In this document: positions 1-10,384 of the stretch, in pieces
Numbering within the stretch: the first letter of the stretch is position 1
How the letters are laid out: each line of letters opens with the position of its first letter
Assembly (NCBI GenBank): GCA_016800925.1
Contig: JABCPU010000113.1
Coordinates: 62,001 to 126,000, forward strand
Length of the DNA stretch: 64,000 nt
Reading direction: 5' to 3'
From: Suillus spraguei
Taxonomy: Eukaryota > Basidiomycota > Agaricomycetes > Boletales > Suillaceae
The notes under the pieces: model-generated
Databases searched by the model: none
Told to the model about the DNA's origin: nothing
The model's input: the letters and a program-made list of their open reading frames with translations, nothing else
Made by a program: the position numbers and the translations under genes

Positions 1-334
1 CTGTGGTGCAAGAATGCCATTGGAGGTAGCGAGATGCTAGCGGTGACCTCCGGTCCATGGAAACTTGCGGTAAAACTAGCGGTAAGCGTGGGAATGCAGT
101 AGGCAAGCAGTAGCATGAACAGTCAAGCTGCGGTAGTATGAGCAGTAAAACTATGGTAAGCATGGGAACTTCTGCAGTAAAACAAGCGGTAGTGTAGTGG
201 TGAAGCGTGAGAAAGCGGTAGCGCTAGCGGTGAAGCGCAGGAAAGCGGTAAAGAGCAGTAGTGCGTGCAGCAGTAAAGCAATTCTTAGAGGAGACAATGA
301 CTTCAGTAAAGGACTTTATTTCGTAGTGACAGTA

Positions 335-810
335 TGTCATGAATTCCAAATACAAATCATTACTCTTTTCTCAATTTCCCTAAAGCGTCTAAACCCAGTG
401 CTAAGACAAACCCAAATCCTATCAAAATCCCCATATCCGCTTCTATAACCAAACTTCCTGATGAAGATAAAGAGATCTTTTATGATGCTATCGGATAAGA
501 TAAGATAAGATAGTATCACGTGATCTTAGAACTTTCTAGAATATGATGTCATAACAATGTCACAACTATCACATCGTACAATTCTTGTTTCTATTTTATG
601 ATTGGCTAGTAGTTTCAAACTCAGTTTACATCTCAGTTTCAATATGTGTATATAGTTAGCTAGTTTCGCTGTAGTAGTTCTTTAGTTCAAACCTCTTGTA
701 TCTACATAGTAGCAATCCAAGACATCCTTGCTCCTCTCTCTTTCCTGGTGATAACCTTAGTTTGAGTCCTAGTCTCTGCCCTTGCATTAATTTGTTTGTG
801 GGTTGTGACA
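335..810 (+). repeat. Solo LTR with 5-bp target-site duplication
   Basis: A 476-bp segment starts TGTCA and ends TGACA and is flanked on both sides by cagta (330-334 and 811-815). It interrupts the left arm of the foldback element exactly where the right arm is continuous, so the empty site is visible in the same window. A TATA-like tatatag lies near 648-654 and supports plus-strand orientation. The LTR has no internal retroelement beside it, so it is a solo LTR left by recombination. Size and 5-bp duplication fit gypsy or copia; I lean to gypsy without proof. Confidence 0.8.
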
Positions 811-974
811 CAGTAGTGGTGACTATTCCTAAGTACCGTGTGTACTATAGGAGGGAAGTAAGGAACAAGTACAAGTACCTAGGAATTTTATATGAAAGGA
901 ATAGCTACGGAAACAGAAGGGATAGGATTAACATGCAGCAGACATGTAATAAGACTGCACTACAGTTTACAAAA

Positions 975-1137
975 CATCACGTACCGGCGAGACTGGATGG
1001 ACATAGGACGGACGGTAAATCTTGCTTGAGGATGCCAAATGGGTTCACGGAGATTGCCGAAGATCACCGCTTCGCAGGAAAGTTGCCGCAGTACAGCCAT
1101 TAAGCTGCAACAAGGCTTCCGGAGTGCAGTGTAGCGA
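975..1137 (+). repeat. Repeat block A, copy 1 (direct copy at 3015-3171)
   Basis: About 150 bases covering agactggatggacatagga and on to the paired gctgcaa/gagtgcag end recur at 3015-3171 in the same orientation with scattered substitutions. The block lies in the core of the foldback element. It has no coding capacity I can recognise. Confidence 0.75.
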
Positions 1138-1450
1138 ACAAAGTCATGCTGACCATGAAAGTGCCGTTTTAGACAAGTGTCTCATTACCATCTACAGCGG
1201 CTACCGAGAAAACCCCTATAGCGAGCATTACCCCTTTTCACTTCGCCAGTACTGTTTTCGCTCTGTGGATCCTTGCCCCTTACCAAATCTCGCTACCGAT
1301 GTCCTCCTGTCCATTCCATTTCCGTCTAAGATCCATTGGTGCGTAGCATATTTGTTTCTGCCGTTACTAAAGCTACGGCAAGACTTACCTTACCTTCCGT
1401 GATGCCACTTGCTCACTGTGTGCCTCTTAGCTAAATATCTCTATCTCGCT
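1138..1450 (+). repeat. Repeat block B, copy 1 (inverted copy at 3300-3602)
   Basis: The stretch from the gcgaacaaagtcatgctgac end to the tagctaaatatctctatctc end is the reverse complement of 3300-3602, with roughly 10 percent differences by eye. Copy 1 follows block A directly, whereas copy 2 follows it in inverted orientation after a second block. The arrangement points to rearranged copies of one element. Confidence 0.75.
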
Positions 1451-1980
1451 ACTGTTCTCGCTATGTATTCCGGCCGTTCATGGTACATGTTAAAAAGGAC
1501 TCTTTGCACATTCCGGTACTTTTACTTTTCCCTCTATGGTACACACAGTACTTAGGAATTGTCACCACTACTGTCTCTAACGGAATAAAGTCTTTCGCTG
1601 AAGTCACTGTCTCTTAAGAATTGTTTTACTGCCACACGCACCACCGCTCTTTACCGCTTTCCCGCGCTTCATCGCTACGCTTCACCACTTGCGCTACGCT
1701 TTCCCGCACTTCATCGCTACACTTCACCGCTTGCGCTACGCTTTCCCGCGCTTCATCGCTACGCTTCACCACTTGTTTTACCACCAGTTTCCCACACCTT
1801 ACCGCAGTTTTACTGCACGCACCACCGCAGTTTTACTGCACGCACTACCACAGTTTTACCACTTTCGCTACCGCTTGTCTACCGCTTTCCCGCGCTTACC
1901 ACTAGTATTACCGCTAGTTTCCCACGGACTGGAGGTCACCGCTAGCATCTTGCTACCTCCGACGGCAGTCTTGCACCACA

Positions 1981-2070
1981 GGTTAGGCATTATTAGACTA
2001 TACTAACTTAGCATTCCCTTTAGGGTCGAACATTCTTGCCTTTGCAAGTGAAGCAGACTAGGTAGAGCAC
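1981..2070 (+). repeat. Shared motif copy near the right foldback arm
   Basis: The sequence tatactaac...gggtcgaacattcttgcctttgcaagtgaagcagactag, with its gagc extension, recurs at about 10890-10965 and, inverted, at 10994-11065 around the centre of the hairpin repeat. It lies just outside the foldback right end and links the two elements as one family. Confidence 0.6.
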
Positions 2071-2877
2071 TGTTAAGACCATACTCAAAGGTAGAGAGAT
2101 CCGAAGGGCTTTGGCCTCAGTTCGTGCACTGTGCCCCTTTCTCAAGTAATGCCCCTTATTTCAGGGAGAAGTTATTCGTCCGAGGATCCAGAAGGAGTTG
2201 CATGATGGATCCGGGCGTCCGAAGGTTATTCGGAACATAAGAATAGAACAAAGATTAAGGCTAGCTTCGGAACAAGTTCCTAACTAGAAACTAATGGAGG
2301 TAGACTATCCGAAGATAGAGTTGGAGATATAGACTATAGGAATCAATCCTAAGTCTTGGAAGGTGACTTAGGGCAGAAAGTGGCTTAAGTCCGGAGGAAG
2401 CAGAATGAGTAGAATCTAAGATGATATTTGAACTAAGGTTCTACGGAGATCTACAAGTGGTTTATATACTGTAAGTATCTGAGATGGATAATCAACAGGT
2501 CCGGGACCGAGGGCTATGTATGAAGTGTAACGGAAGTCTATTAGTTAATGCACAGCGGATCAGTAAGCATGAATCGGAAATGAACACAGGTAACGGATCA
2601 GTGACGTAGGAGGGAAATATACATAGCTGGAATACCGGAAACAGGAGGAATGACGAAAGGAGATAGACGCGGATATACACAAGGGAGTTAAGGTGCGAGA
2701 AGTGAGCACATTCGGATGGGTGGTCCGGACAGGATCTGTGGACTGGACGGATATGGAATCGATCGGATCTGATCGGATATGGTCAGATCTGAGATTAGAA
2801 GTATGGTATATGACAAGCGCAAGACTCGCATACTAGCTCAGGCCATGGTTTATCTACAGCCCAGGCTAGATTGTATC
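2071..2877. other. Repeat-derived DNA without recognisable gene
   Basis: No open frame longer than about 60 codons has family features. The tract 2700-2815 is an inverted copy of 9899-10015 (listed separately), and 2815-2860 resembles the loop of the 10.9 kb hairpin (gcgcaagactcRcatacta). Confidence 0.5.
2700..2815. repeat. 105-bp repeat, inverted copy at 9899-10015
   Basis: The stretch running from ggacaggatctgtg through gatcNgatct words to gtatggtatatgaca is the reverse complement of 9899-10015. The other copy has an (atcag) pentamer run where this one has diverged gatcggatct words. It may be a terminal region of a DNA transposon; that is inference. Confidence 0.65.
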
Positions 2878-3300
2878 TTTACAGTGGAACGATACCGCTA
2901 GATAGGGGTAAATGCATGGTAAAGTAGGATGGTGAAGCCGAAGGGTAAGGATAATGATTGCCTTGTGACACCTATATGAAAATGTACCGTTTCAAGCTCA
3001 GCGTGAGTTTGTTCGTCACACCAGCAAGACTGGATGGACATAGGATGGATGGTAAATCTTGCTTGAGGATGCTAAATGGGTTCGTGGAGATTGCCGAAGA
3101 TCACCGCTTCACAGGAAAGTTGCCGCAGTACAGCCGCTAAGCTGCAACGAGGCTCCCAGAGTGCAGAACAATACCATTAGATAGGGGTAAACACATGGTA
3201 AAGTAGGATGGTGAAGCCGAAGGGTAAGGATAATGATTGCTGGTTGACACCTATATGAAAATGTGCCATTTCAAGCTCAGCGTGAGTTTGCTCGTTACAG
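2878..3300 (+). repeat. Repeated unit (2878-3012 and 3165-3300) around block A copy 2
   Basis: About 135 bases from ataggggtaaa through gtgaagccgaagggtaagga to caagctcagcgtgagtttg occur twice, at 2878-3012 and 3165-3300, separated by block A copy 2 (3015-3171). The two units differ at about a dozen positions, so the duplication is not recent. Confidence 0.75.
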
Positions 3301-3602
3301 CAAGATAGAGATATTTAGCTAAGAGGCATGCAGTGAGCAAGCGGCATCACGGAAGGTAATGTAAGTCTTGTCGTAGCTTTAGTAACGGCGGAAATGAATA
3401 TGCTATGCACCAATGAATCTAGACAGAAATGGAATGGACAGGAGGACATCGGTAGTGAGATTCAGTAAGGGGCAAGGATCCACAGAGCAAAAATGGTACC
3501 AGCAAAGCGAAAAGGCTAATGCTCGCTATAGGGGATTTCTCAGTAGCCACTGTAGACAGTAACGAGACACTTGTGTAAAACGGCACTTTCATGGTCAGCG
3601 TG
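3300..3602 (-). repeat. Repeat block B, copy 2
   Basis: Reverse complement of 1138-1450. It is cut at its end (ggtcagcgtg) by the LTR that begins at 3603. Confidence 0.75.
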
Positions 3603-4073
3603 TGTTACAATTGTACATGCCCCTATTCATTTTCCTCTTGTCCTTATGTTGTATATTACGTAACATGATTCTGACTCATATGCTCAATGCATCTGTACTA
3701 TAGTTGCCTTCCTTCTTTGGATACGCACTTACATTCTCACGTCTCTCTTGGTCCGTGTGCATGTATTGGCTTATTTAAGCACATTGTATTATGCTTGTAT
3801 ACTTTACTTTAATCTTACTGGGTTTTACCTGGAATATCCTTCGCTTAGGTCTCCAACCTAAGTCATCTGAATCATCTCTAAGTCTAAGCACTCCTTAGCC
3901 TTAGTCTTTATTCTACTGATCATCTTAGAGTCGCGACTCTTAGATTGAATTCTTGATCCTACTCGGAACACTTCCTTGTAGTAATCTCGTTCTCATTTGA
4001 ATGCAGTCGAACTTCCCAGCAGACTGGCTGTGTCTTATCACTGTCGCTGGTGATGCCACCCCAGTTCGTAACA
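3603..4073 (-). repeat. Solo LTR inserted at a repeat/copia junction
   Basis: A 471-bp segment runs from tgttacaattgtac to gttcgtaaca, giving TGTTAC/GTAACA inverted ends. The flanks are gcgtg (3598-3602) and gcatg (4074-4078), a 4-of-5 match for a target duplication. The left flank is repeat block B. The right flank (actttctttgctac) resembles the continuation of block B seen near 1130 but also reads as copia pol in frame, so the junction may be chimeric. A tatttaa word at 3773 would suit plus orientation. Orientation is uncertain. Confidence 0.6.
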
Positions 4074-4088
4074 GCATGACTTTCTTTG

Positions 4089-6897
4089 CTACATCAGGAT
4101 GGGTGCACACAGCAAGATAGAGAAGTTCACCAACCAGTTTGCGAAAGGCACTGGGAAGGTTGATGATGAGGAGGGAATGATCATCAGGGCAGCAAAAGGG
4201 GTGATTCATGTCGAGGGGTAGCTGGACGGGATTTCACTCAAGGAGGTTGCATTCCTCCAGCAGGTAAGTGATGTACTCAGCCTGATGCATCCATAGGCGG
4301 TGAGGGGATGATCTTGTTCAAATTGGATGCTGAGGAACTTGTCAATGAGACCTAGATCCTTGATGCCAAAACAAGCATTGACTTTAGTTTTGACAAAGGC
4401 GAGGAAGGTCAGTGAGTTAGATGTCCCGAGTGAGTCATCAACATGCCACCCAATGATACAAAAGATGCATGACCCTGAGCTGTCAATATGGTCAAAAACA
4501 AAAACTGCATAGTCAACAGTGCAACATGTAAATCCCAGCTCATCCATCACAGCGCGCACTCCCTCATACCACTCAATGGCTGACTGCTTGAGACCATATA
4601 TAGTGCGCAACATCCGTGACACCATTACCCACCAGTCGCCCATCTCAAAACCCTTTGGTTGCCACATAAAGATTTCCTCCTTGAGTACCCCCACAGAAAG
4701 GCTCGTTTTGCATCGAAAGTGTCAAGCTCCAAGTTGTGTTTGCAGGCAAGCGCGGCAATGAGGCAAAGAGAGGCAGTTTTAAGAACTGGGGTGAAGGTAG
4801 CACCGAAGTCAATGCCTGGAATTTGGGAGAATCCCTGGGCAACTAAGCGAGCTTTGTGAGTCGAGCCTCCCTTGTTGTCATCCTTGAACTCCAGGACCCA
4901 TCTATTGCCAATGGCCTTCCTTCCAGCCGGGAGCTCAGTGAGTTCGTAAATGTGCATATCAGCCATGACTTGAAGTTCGGCCTTCATAGCAGCTACACAC
5001 TGATCCCAATCCGTGCGTTGAACTGCCTTAATGTAAGTGGCAGGCGGGATTTTTATGTCATAGTTGGGACTGGCAGGATTGCGCTTGTGATTACTATGTA
5101 TGGCAATATGGGCATGTTCTTCAATCACAAGGTTGGCAAGAACATTGGGGACATCAATGTTAGGCTCGATGGGTGCAAGCTTCTCCTGAGTGCCTGCTGT
5201 GGAGTTCTGTGCTTCCTCATTGAATTCAGCTGGCACCCCCTCACTAGGCGTGTTCAGGGCCACTCTTTCAGCACATGCCTCACGTAGATGTTGCAAGTGG
5301 GTCTTCGATGCAGCGATCTCATTAGCATACAACTGTCCTGGTGCAGTATGGACACGCATACGAGAAAAACATTGAATGGGCGGTGGTGAAGGTGCAGGAA
5401 TTGTGGCAGAAGTGGGTGGTATAGAGGAAGGCAGGGGTATGGTGCTTGTTGGGACATGGTCATCATCTTCGGAGTCAAAGTCGTGGCTACAGACTAGAGA
5501 AGGGAAATTCTCGTCGAAGATTATGTCCCATGCTGTGAAGAAGACCCCTGTGTCTCGATCGCGTAGGCAGTATCCTTTAGTGCCCTCTGGGTAACCCACA
5601 AAGATGGCGTGACAGGAGTGTGGTCCGAGCTTAACCTGCAGTTCAGTGGGGATGTGTGCAAAGCAGCAGGCACCAAAGACACGGAGATGTGAGAGGTCCA
5701 GCTGCACACCATTGACCATTTCAAAAGGGGTGACGCCTGTGGGCAGAATGCGTGACTCGCTGTGATTCCAGAGGTAGCAGACAGTAAGTGTTGCCTCACC
5801 CCACAGGTTGGCTGGGAGCTTTGCAGTTTCCAGTAAAGCGAACAATCTCCCCTCGATGGTGCATATGGCATGTTCTGCCTTACCATTCTGCTGATGCGTG
5901 TATGGTGCTGACAATTGATGTTCTATTCCTGCACCCTCCAGGGATTGAGTGAATGCTGCATTGATGAACTCGCCCCCATTGTCGGAGCAAAACTTCTTAA
6001 CTCTCCATTCAGTATGATTCTCCCAACGGGTCTTAATGATGAGCCAGGCATCAAGTGCCTGGTCTTTAGTGGTGAGTAGTTGCAGGTTGAGTAGGTTGGT
6101 ATGGTCATCAAGAAAGATGACAAAGTGCAACTTGCCATGGGGAGTCATCGTAGGGAATGGACTGCAGAGGTCGGAGTGAATGAGATTGAGCACATGAGAG
6201 GTGCGTGGTTCAGTGGACAAAGGATAGGGTTTGCATGGATGCTTAGCCAAGATACATGCTTCACAAGTTTGTAAGGGTGCCTTACTGTCAACCCTGACAC
6301 CTGTGGTGATGGATGGGAGACGCTTGACTATTTCACCTCCCGGGTGTCCCATTTGTGCATGCCACAAGTCCCATGAGAGCGGGACTTGAGCAAAGGCCAA
6401 AATCTCTGAAGGTATAGTGGGAATTGAGAGTTTTTGCTTGGGAGGGCACACGAACTTCAGATCAACAAAGTACAGGTTACCGTTCATGGGAACATGTCCA
6501 AGTAATTCTCCCTTGTAACTAAGTTCGCAGTGTAAGTTTGGGAGGAAGTTACATGCCCACCCTTTGTGGCTCATGTGACCAACGGAAAGGAGATTGATCA
6601 ATGCCCCTGGCGCATGAAGACAGTTTGTAAGTTGGATGCGGAACATTTCACCATGAAGTGTCAAATCAGCGACAGACTCTCCTTGACCTGACATCTCCAA
6701 TGAGCTGTGGTTTGCAGTTTTGACTGTCACCTTAGATCCAGGTTGGAACGTCCAGAAGAGCTCCCTGTCTATGATGAGCATAGACATAGTTCCTGTGTCA
6801 AGTATTGTAAACAGGAAAAACCCTGCAATACAAGTGATGTCTTCGGTGGAAGGAACAGAGAGGTCAGGGGGTAGCTCCTCGATGACAGCACAAGCTA
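4089..6897 (-). pseudogene. copia pol: protease-integrase-reverse transcriptase, frameshifted
   Basis: The polyprotein opens with the retroviral-type aspartic protease motif DTG (about 6787-6800), upstream of the first Met of the long frame. A GAG-pre-integrase zinc region (LWHAQMGHPG) follows, then the integrase core with the SDNGGEF stretch and a downstream glutamate region (YTHQQNGKAEH). The copia RT begins at the W-V-L-E-F-K/HKARLVAQG block. A frame change near 4690 moves RT to another frame, which carries the catalytic HVDD box (the YVDD equivalent, as in related fungal elements). The linker LVGELLYLAV is in a third frame near 4100-4180. Read-through of all parts would need at least two frame corrections. 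Confidence 0.9.
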
Positions 6898-7953
6898 AGT
6901 GACTTTGGGGAGAGTGCCTGCATCTGTTGCCGTGGTGGTCATCTCAGTGGTAGGTGGAGGAGTAAGTGTGTCTGTGGCTGCTGCTGACACTTCCTTCCTC
7001 TGCTTGGGTGTGGTCTTATTATTGCACTGCCATGGTCCTTTGCCTTCCATACCACCCCCTGCCTGCATGCAGTGTTCTTGGTCATGAGTCAAGGAGTGTG
7101 GGAGTCCAGTGCAGGCCGGATTGTTGTAAACAATCCCCTTGGGGTTTTGTTTGTGGATCCGAATCCCTGTTGAAGGGTTTATGGACGGTTGAGATGAGGA
7201 CTGTGAAGACAGGTGTGACTGGGGTGAGTACAATGCATTGGCATACTCAGAACCAGGTTTTGCAAGCTTTATCTGGCCTACTTATTCATTGGCCTCTTCT
7301 GAGAAACTGACAACAACGTCTTCAAAGGTGACTTTTGGAGGGACAATGGGTGCAGTGGTGGATGCTGATGCTACCAGAGTTGGCTTAAACAGACAAAAGG
7401 TGAGAGTACAGTATACCACCCACTGAGGAGTGTCTGGTAGGCCACATAATAACATCCAGATGGCTTCCTCATCAGAGAAACTGACGCCCATCTCTGCAAA
7501 CCTGCATCGCCTGTTCTCAAAGACACTTATGTAACAAGAAGCATCACTTGCATCCTTTAATTTCTCAGGGAAGAGCTGATCTCATAATTTGAACTGAGAG
7601 GTGACATCGAGGTGGGAAAATTGCTTGTGTAATGTTTGCCATTGCTGACGTGCAGTGACCTTCTCACCAAGCATATTCTGGATGATGGGTGATATTCTCT
7701 GGCCAATGATGGCCTTGGTTTGCATGTCTTCCTTGATCCACTCCTTTATCAGTGCTCTTTTGGCCATTGTAGGTGCTCCTGCTGTTGCCGGGCTAGGCAT
7801 AACACTGGTGTATTCCTCATAATCATTGGGATCTATTCTCTCACTGCAGTGGTTCCAAAGACCCTTGCTGGAAAGTGCTAAAATTATAGCATGCCACCAG
7901 CTTGGGTAATTGTCTGCACCTGTCAATTCAACAATATGATCATACTTCCCCAT
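6895..7953 (-). pseudogene. copia gag with two nonsense codons
   Basis: The capsid start reads MGKYDHIVELTGADNYPSWW, the opening of fungal copia Gag (UBN2/DUF4219-like). The frame continues past a TGA at 7582-7584, which a single C-to-T change from CGA would explain, and past a TAA at 7282-7284. It then runs to a CCHC-like knuckle (C-x-G-x-PHS...H-x-x-x-x-C) near 7090-7140, followed by the GGGMEGKGPW stretch typical of basidiomycete copia. It ends at 6895, one frame away from pol. Confidence 0.8.
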
Positions 7954-8085
7954 TGTGATCGATTTGCATAGTTAAAGCGATCAAGAAGGGGTTTAAGAGG
8001 TTTAGCCTTTAGTCGTGTGTGAGTGTGATGTGTCTCAAAGGGGTTAATTCAAACTAGTCGAACTTTTCTGGGCTTTGTCAGAGCC

Positions 8086-8099
8086 CAGGGCTCATAACC
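8086..8099 (-). other. Primer binding site matching the initiator-tRNA anticodon arm
   Basis: The plus-strand word cagggctcataacc equals the anticodon stem-loop of fungal initiator tRNA-Met (CAU anticodon). Its complement, immediately downstream of the LTR end on the element's strand, would pair with the 3' end of a half tRNA cleaved in the anticodon loop, as established for Drosophila copia. The match is 14 of 14 to the yeast iMet sequence as I recall it. Confidence 0.75.
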
Positions 8100-8243
8100 T
8101 GTAGGCTAGGAGATATCCCTTAGCGAGTGTTAAGAACAACACTAATATTAGCATACCTAGGAGATATCCCTAGGCTACAGTAAGTACATGACTAAGGGCA
8201 AGATATTATAAGACATACCTCAGCGAGTGTCAAGAACAACACT
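8100..8243 (-). repeat. copia 5' LTR (inner end sure, outer end approximate)
   Basis: Read on the minus strand, the LTR ends ...ctcctagcctaca directly before the PBS. Inside are two near-copies of agcgagtgtYaagaacaacact (8122-8143 and 8222-8243) and a second tatccctaggctaca word at about 8164-8178. The outer border against the Plavaka remnant is not marked by a clear TG plus target duplication, so it is placed by the last repeat word. Confidence 0.6.
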
Positions 8244-8249
8244 GAGGTG

Positions 8250-9860
8250 TAGCGATGGAGGCTTGCGAATGTTTAAGTATCGATAAGTTATGTAACGATC
8301 AGTGGCTTGTGATGAAGGTGAAACTGTACAGTATGAGTCAGCATCAACACAACCATTAGTGAAACCAATGAAAAAGCAGAATATTTGGACAATGTCCATA
8401 CCAAGCATCCCATCTTGGTCGTCATCTATATTGATGAAGGCACAGTCATAGTGGCCTGGTCCATTGCACCATGAAGGCACAGTGTGGATGTGCTCACAGC
8501 GCATGCCTGTAATTCCACATGGATCACTTGGTGCAATGTACATGTAAGTAGTGGCAGCAGAATAAAAGATCTTGATGGGTCCTGCATAAGATGGACAATT
8601 GTGGAGAGGAACATCTGCAGAAGAATGACTGTCATCTGCATGTATTTATAAGAACAAGCAAATGAAATGCGGAAGTGATGGCAGACCAAGCTCATCTGCA
8701 AGAGCAGGAACAGTATGAGCACATTTACGTTCTGAGTGTCACATTAGTGAAAAAGGTCAATAAAAAAAGCTTTGATACACACGGAAGGTTCGTGCCAGCT
8801 TTACATCAGCAATAACACTCTCATCATCTATGATACCAAGATCATCCACATCATAAAAGTCATTGGCTTCAATAATGAATGGATTGGTTTTTTCATGCAT
8901 TGATGTTGGACTCTGTTAGTCTCCATCACTGTTGATGATGGTATTTGAGGGATTCCCACCTATAAATTTAGTAAGCAAACATCTGTTAAGAGCAAACATA
9001 TATCACATACAAAAGTAATTGTAGTAGCTGAAGGCACAAGACCCTCTAAGCATGCCACGTGTAGTAAAGTCATTTCTTGATGCTATGATTGTGTCCAGGC
9101 ATTGGTTGGCAAGGAGCATTTGACTAAGTGCTTGGTGCCTGCTTGAATGTCACCATGGTTGTTTTACCACCTTGATATGTTTTGATTTTGTGATGGATGA
9201 ACAGAAGCTGTTTGGAGCACCAAACATTCAGATGAGCATCTCATAATGAACAAGAGAGTGTTGTCAGGGTAGGGAGAAGTCATCACGAACACCAATGGTC
9301 TGAAATATCTTACAATGAGTATGAAAGCGCTTGAGGGCATCTCTGAGCTCTGTGAGTGTGTCATCCATAATCACATTTACGTGCATGATGTAGCAGAACT
9401 TTAAAAATGCTTGAAATGTCCGAACAACATCGTCTGGTATGTAACCTTCAATTGCTGGTAGATATACCTGCATACACAACTGTAAAATCATGAGCAAGTC
9501 AAAAATGTTATAAGCTTACTTTCATCAGTGCTTTGGAGTCATTGCCCATCCATTGTGAGAATCCATGTCTTTGTGGAAAACATCATTAGCCAGGGAAGGG
9601 TGGTGCAGCAGTGATTCTGTTGAAATGTGTTGTCAGTTGAAGTCCTGATAGACAGAGGCAAAATAAGAGTAGTACCTTCGGTCAATGTTGTCCAAAATCA
9701 CTGCTGCTGCTGTTTTTCCATGTTCACGCTCCAAGCATATACACACCCATTCAACGAGGTGGTTCTTGAAAGTTCCTTTGATCAGTTGATGCAGGATGTC
9801 AGGTGCAAGAAGATCATGAATGTCTGCATGAGGAAAGTCATTTGTAAAGGGCTATAAGTG
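8250..9860 (-). pseudogene. Plavaka-type (CACTA-related) transposase remnant
   Basis: Minus-strand pieces in changing frames match, in order, the C-terminal half of Agaricomycete Plavaka transposases. At 9665-9845 is the block with [20 protein letters not shown] and then [11 protein letters not shown]. At 9500-9550 and 9400-9497 is the GNDSKALMKV/YLPAIEGYIPDDVVRTFQAFL block, at about 9310-9400 LKRFHTHCKIF...GVRDDFSLP, and near 9190-9250 the HHKIKTYQGGK block. Last, at about 8430-8560, comes APSDPCGITGMR with PSWCNGPGHYDCAFIN. Stops and frame changes are frequent. The N-terminal half is absent, and the far end abuts the copia LTR, so copia probably inserted into it. Confidence 0.8.
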
Positions 9861-9898
9861 TAACAGTTAGATCACAGTCATGCACAACCAGGGGGGAT

Positions 9899-10015
9899 GT
9901 CATATACCATACATCTGATCTCAGATCCAATCAGATCAGATCAGATCAGATCAGATTGATCCTGCTTCCATCTGGTTCACAGATCCTATCCAGACCTTGC
10001 ATCCAAACCTTCCTA
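9899..10015. repeat. 105-bp repeat with ATCAG pentamer run, inverted copy at 2700-2815
   Basis: It starts tgtcatataccatac and contains about five atcag units at 9930-9957, then continues to ggatctgtga-like words in inverse order of the 2700-2815 copy. It lies just beyond the Plavaka remnant and could be its end region; no clean terminus is visible. Confidence 0.6.
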
Positions 10016-10384
10016 CTTCTCACACTCTAACTCCATTATGAATACCTGTGTCTATCACCTTTTGGTAACTCTCCTGTCTCCAGTGTAACAAACATATTGG
10101 CACTGGGCTTAAAACCCCATCTTTTGACACTCGTCTCATGTCTATAGGAGTTACCACTTGTCCATGGCCATCTTACTCCTTTAGCATTACCAGTGGCATC
10201 CCATGCTTACCACACACCATACTGACTGCCGCACCATGTTCCACATACCAATGTCCTCCCATGTCCTTGCCGCGTCCGCATAGCTCCATTTGGTGCGTCA
10301 TTTGTTTTATGTTCGTCATCACTGATTCCATGGCAAGCCTTATTACATGTTGCCTCGTGCCGCAGCACCTCGCACTATGTTTAC
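10016..10384. other. No gene seen
   Basis: T/C-rich unique-looking sequence between the 105-bp repeat and the hairpin. The short open frames carry no recognisable domain. Confidence 0.4.

Larger units (their letters stand above)
1..1981. mobile_element. Foldback-type element with long terminal inverted repeats, interrupted by a solo LTR
   Basis: The first 330 bases, continued at 816 to about 870 after an inserted LTR, are the reverse complement of about 1500-1981. Both arms are rich in short gcggta/taccgc words. The outer ends match (ctgtggtgcaagaNtgcc on the left, its complement ending at 1981), and the left end sits at the window edge, so it may start earlier. After about 870 on the left and 1500 on the right the arms diverge into a core that shares blocks with 3.0-3.6 kb. 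I see no transposase inside. This is a foldback or large non-autonomous TIR element; the family is unknown. Confidence 0.75.
4079..8243 (-). mobile_element. Ty1/copia retrotransposon, 3'-truncated and mutated
   Basis: On the minus strand the order is 5' LTR (8100-about 8243), primer binding site (8086-8099), gag, protease, integrase and reverse transcriptase, the diagnostic copia order with integrase before RT. The element stops just after the RT/RNase H linker, so most of RNase H, the polypurine tract and the 3' LTR are missing. Gag has two in-frame stops, and there are frame changes between gag and pol and within RT. It cannot be autonomous. Confidence 0.9.
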
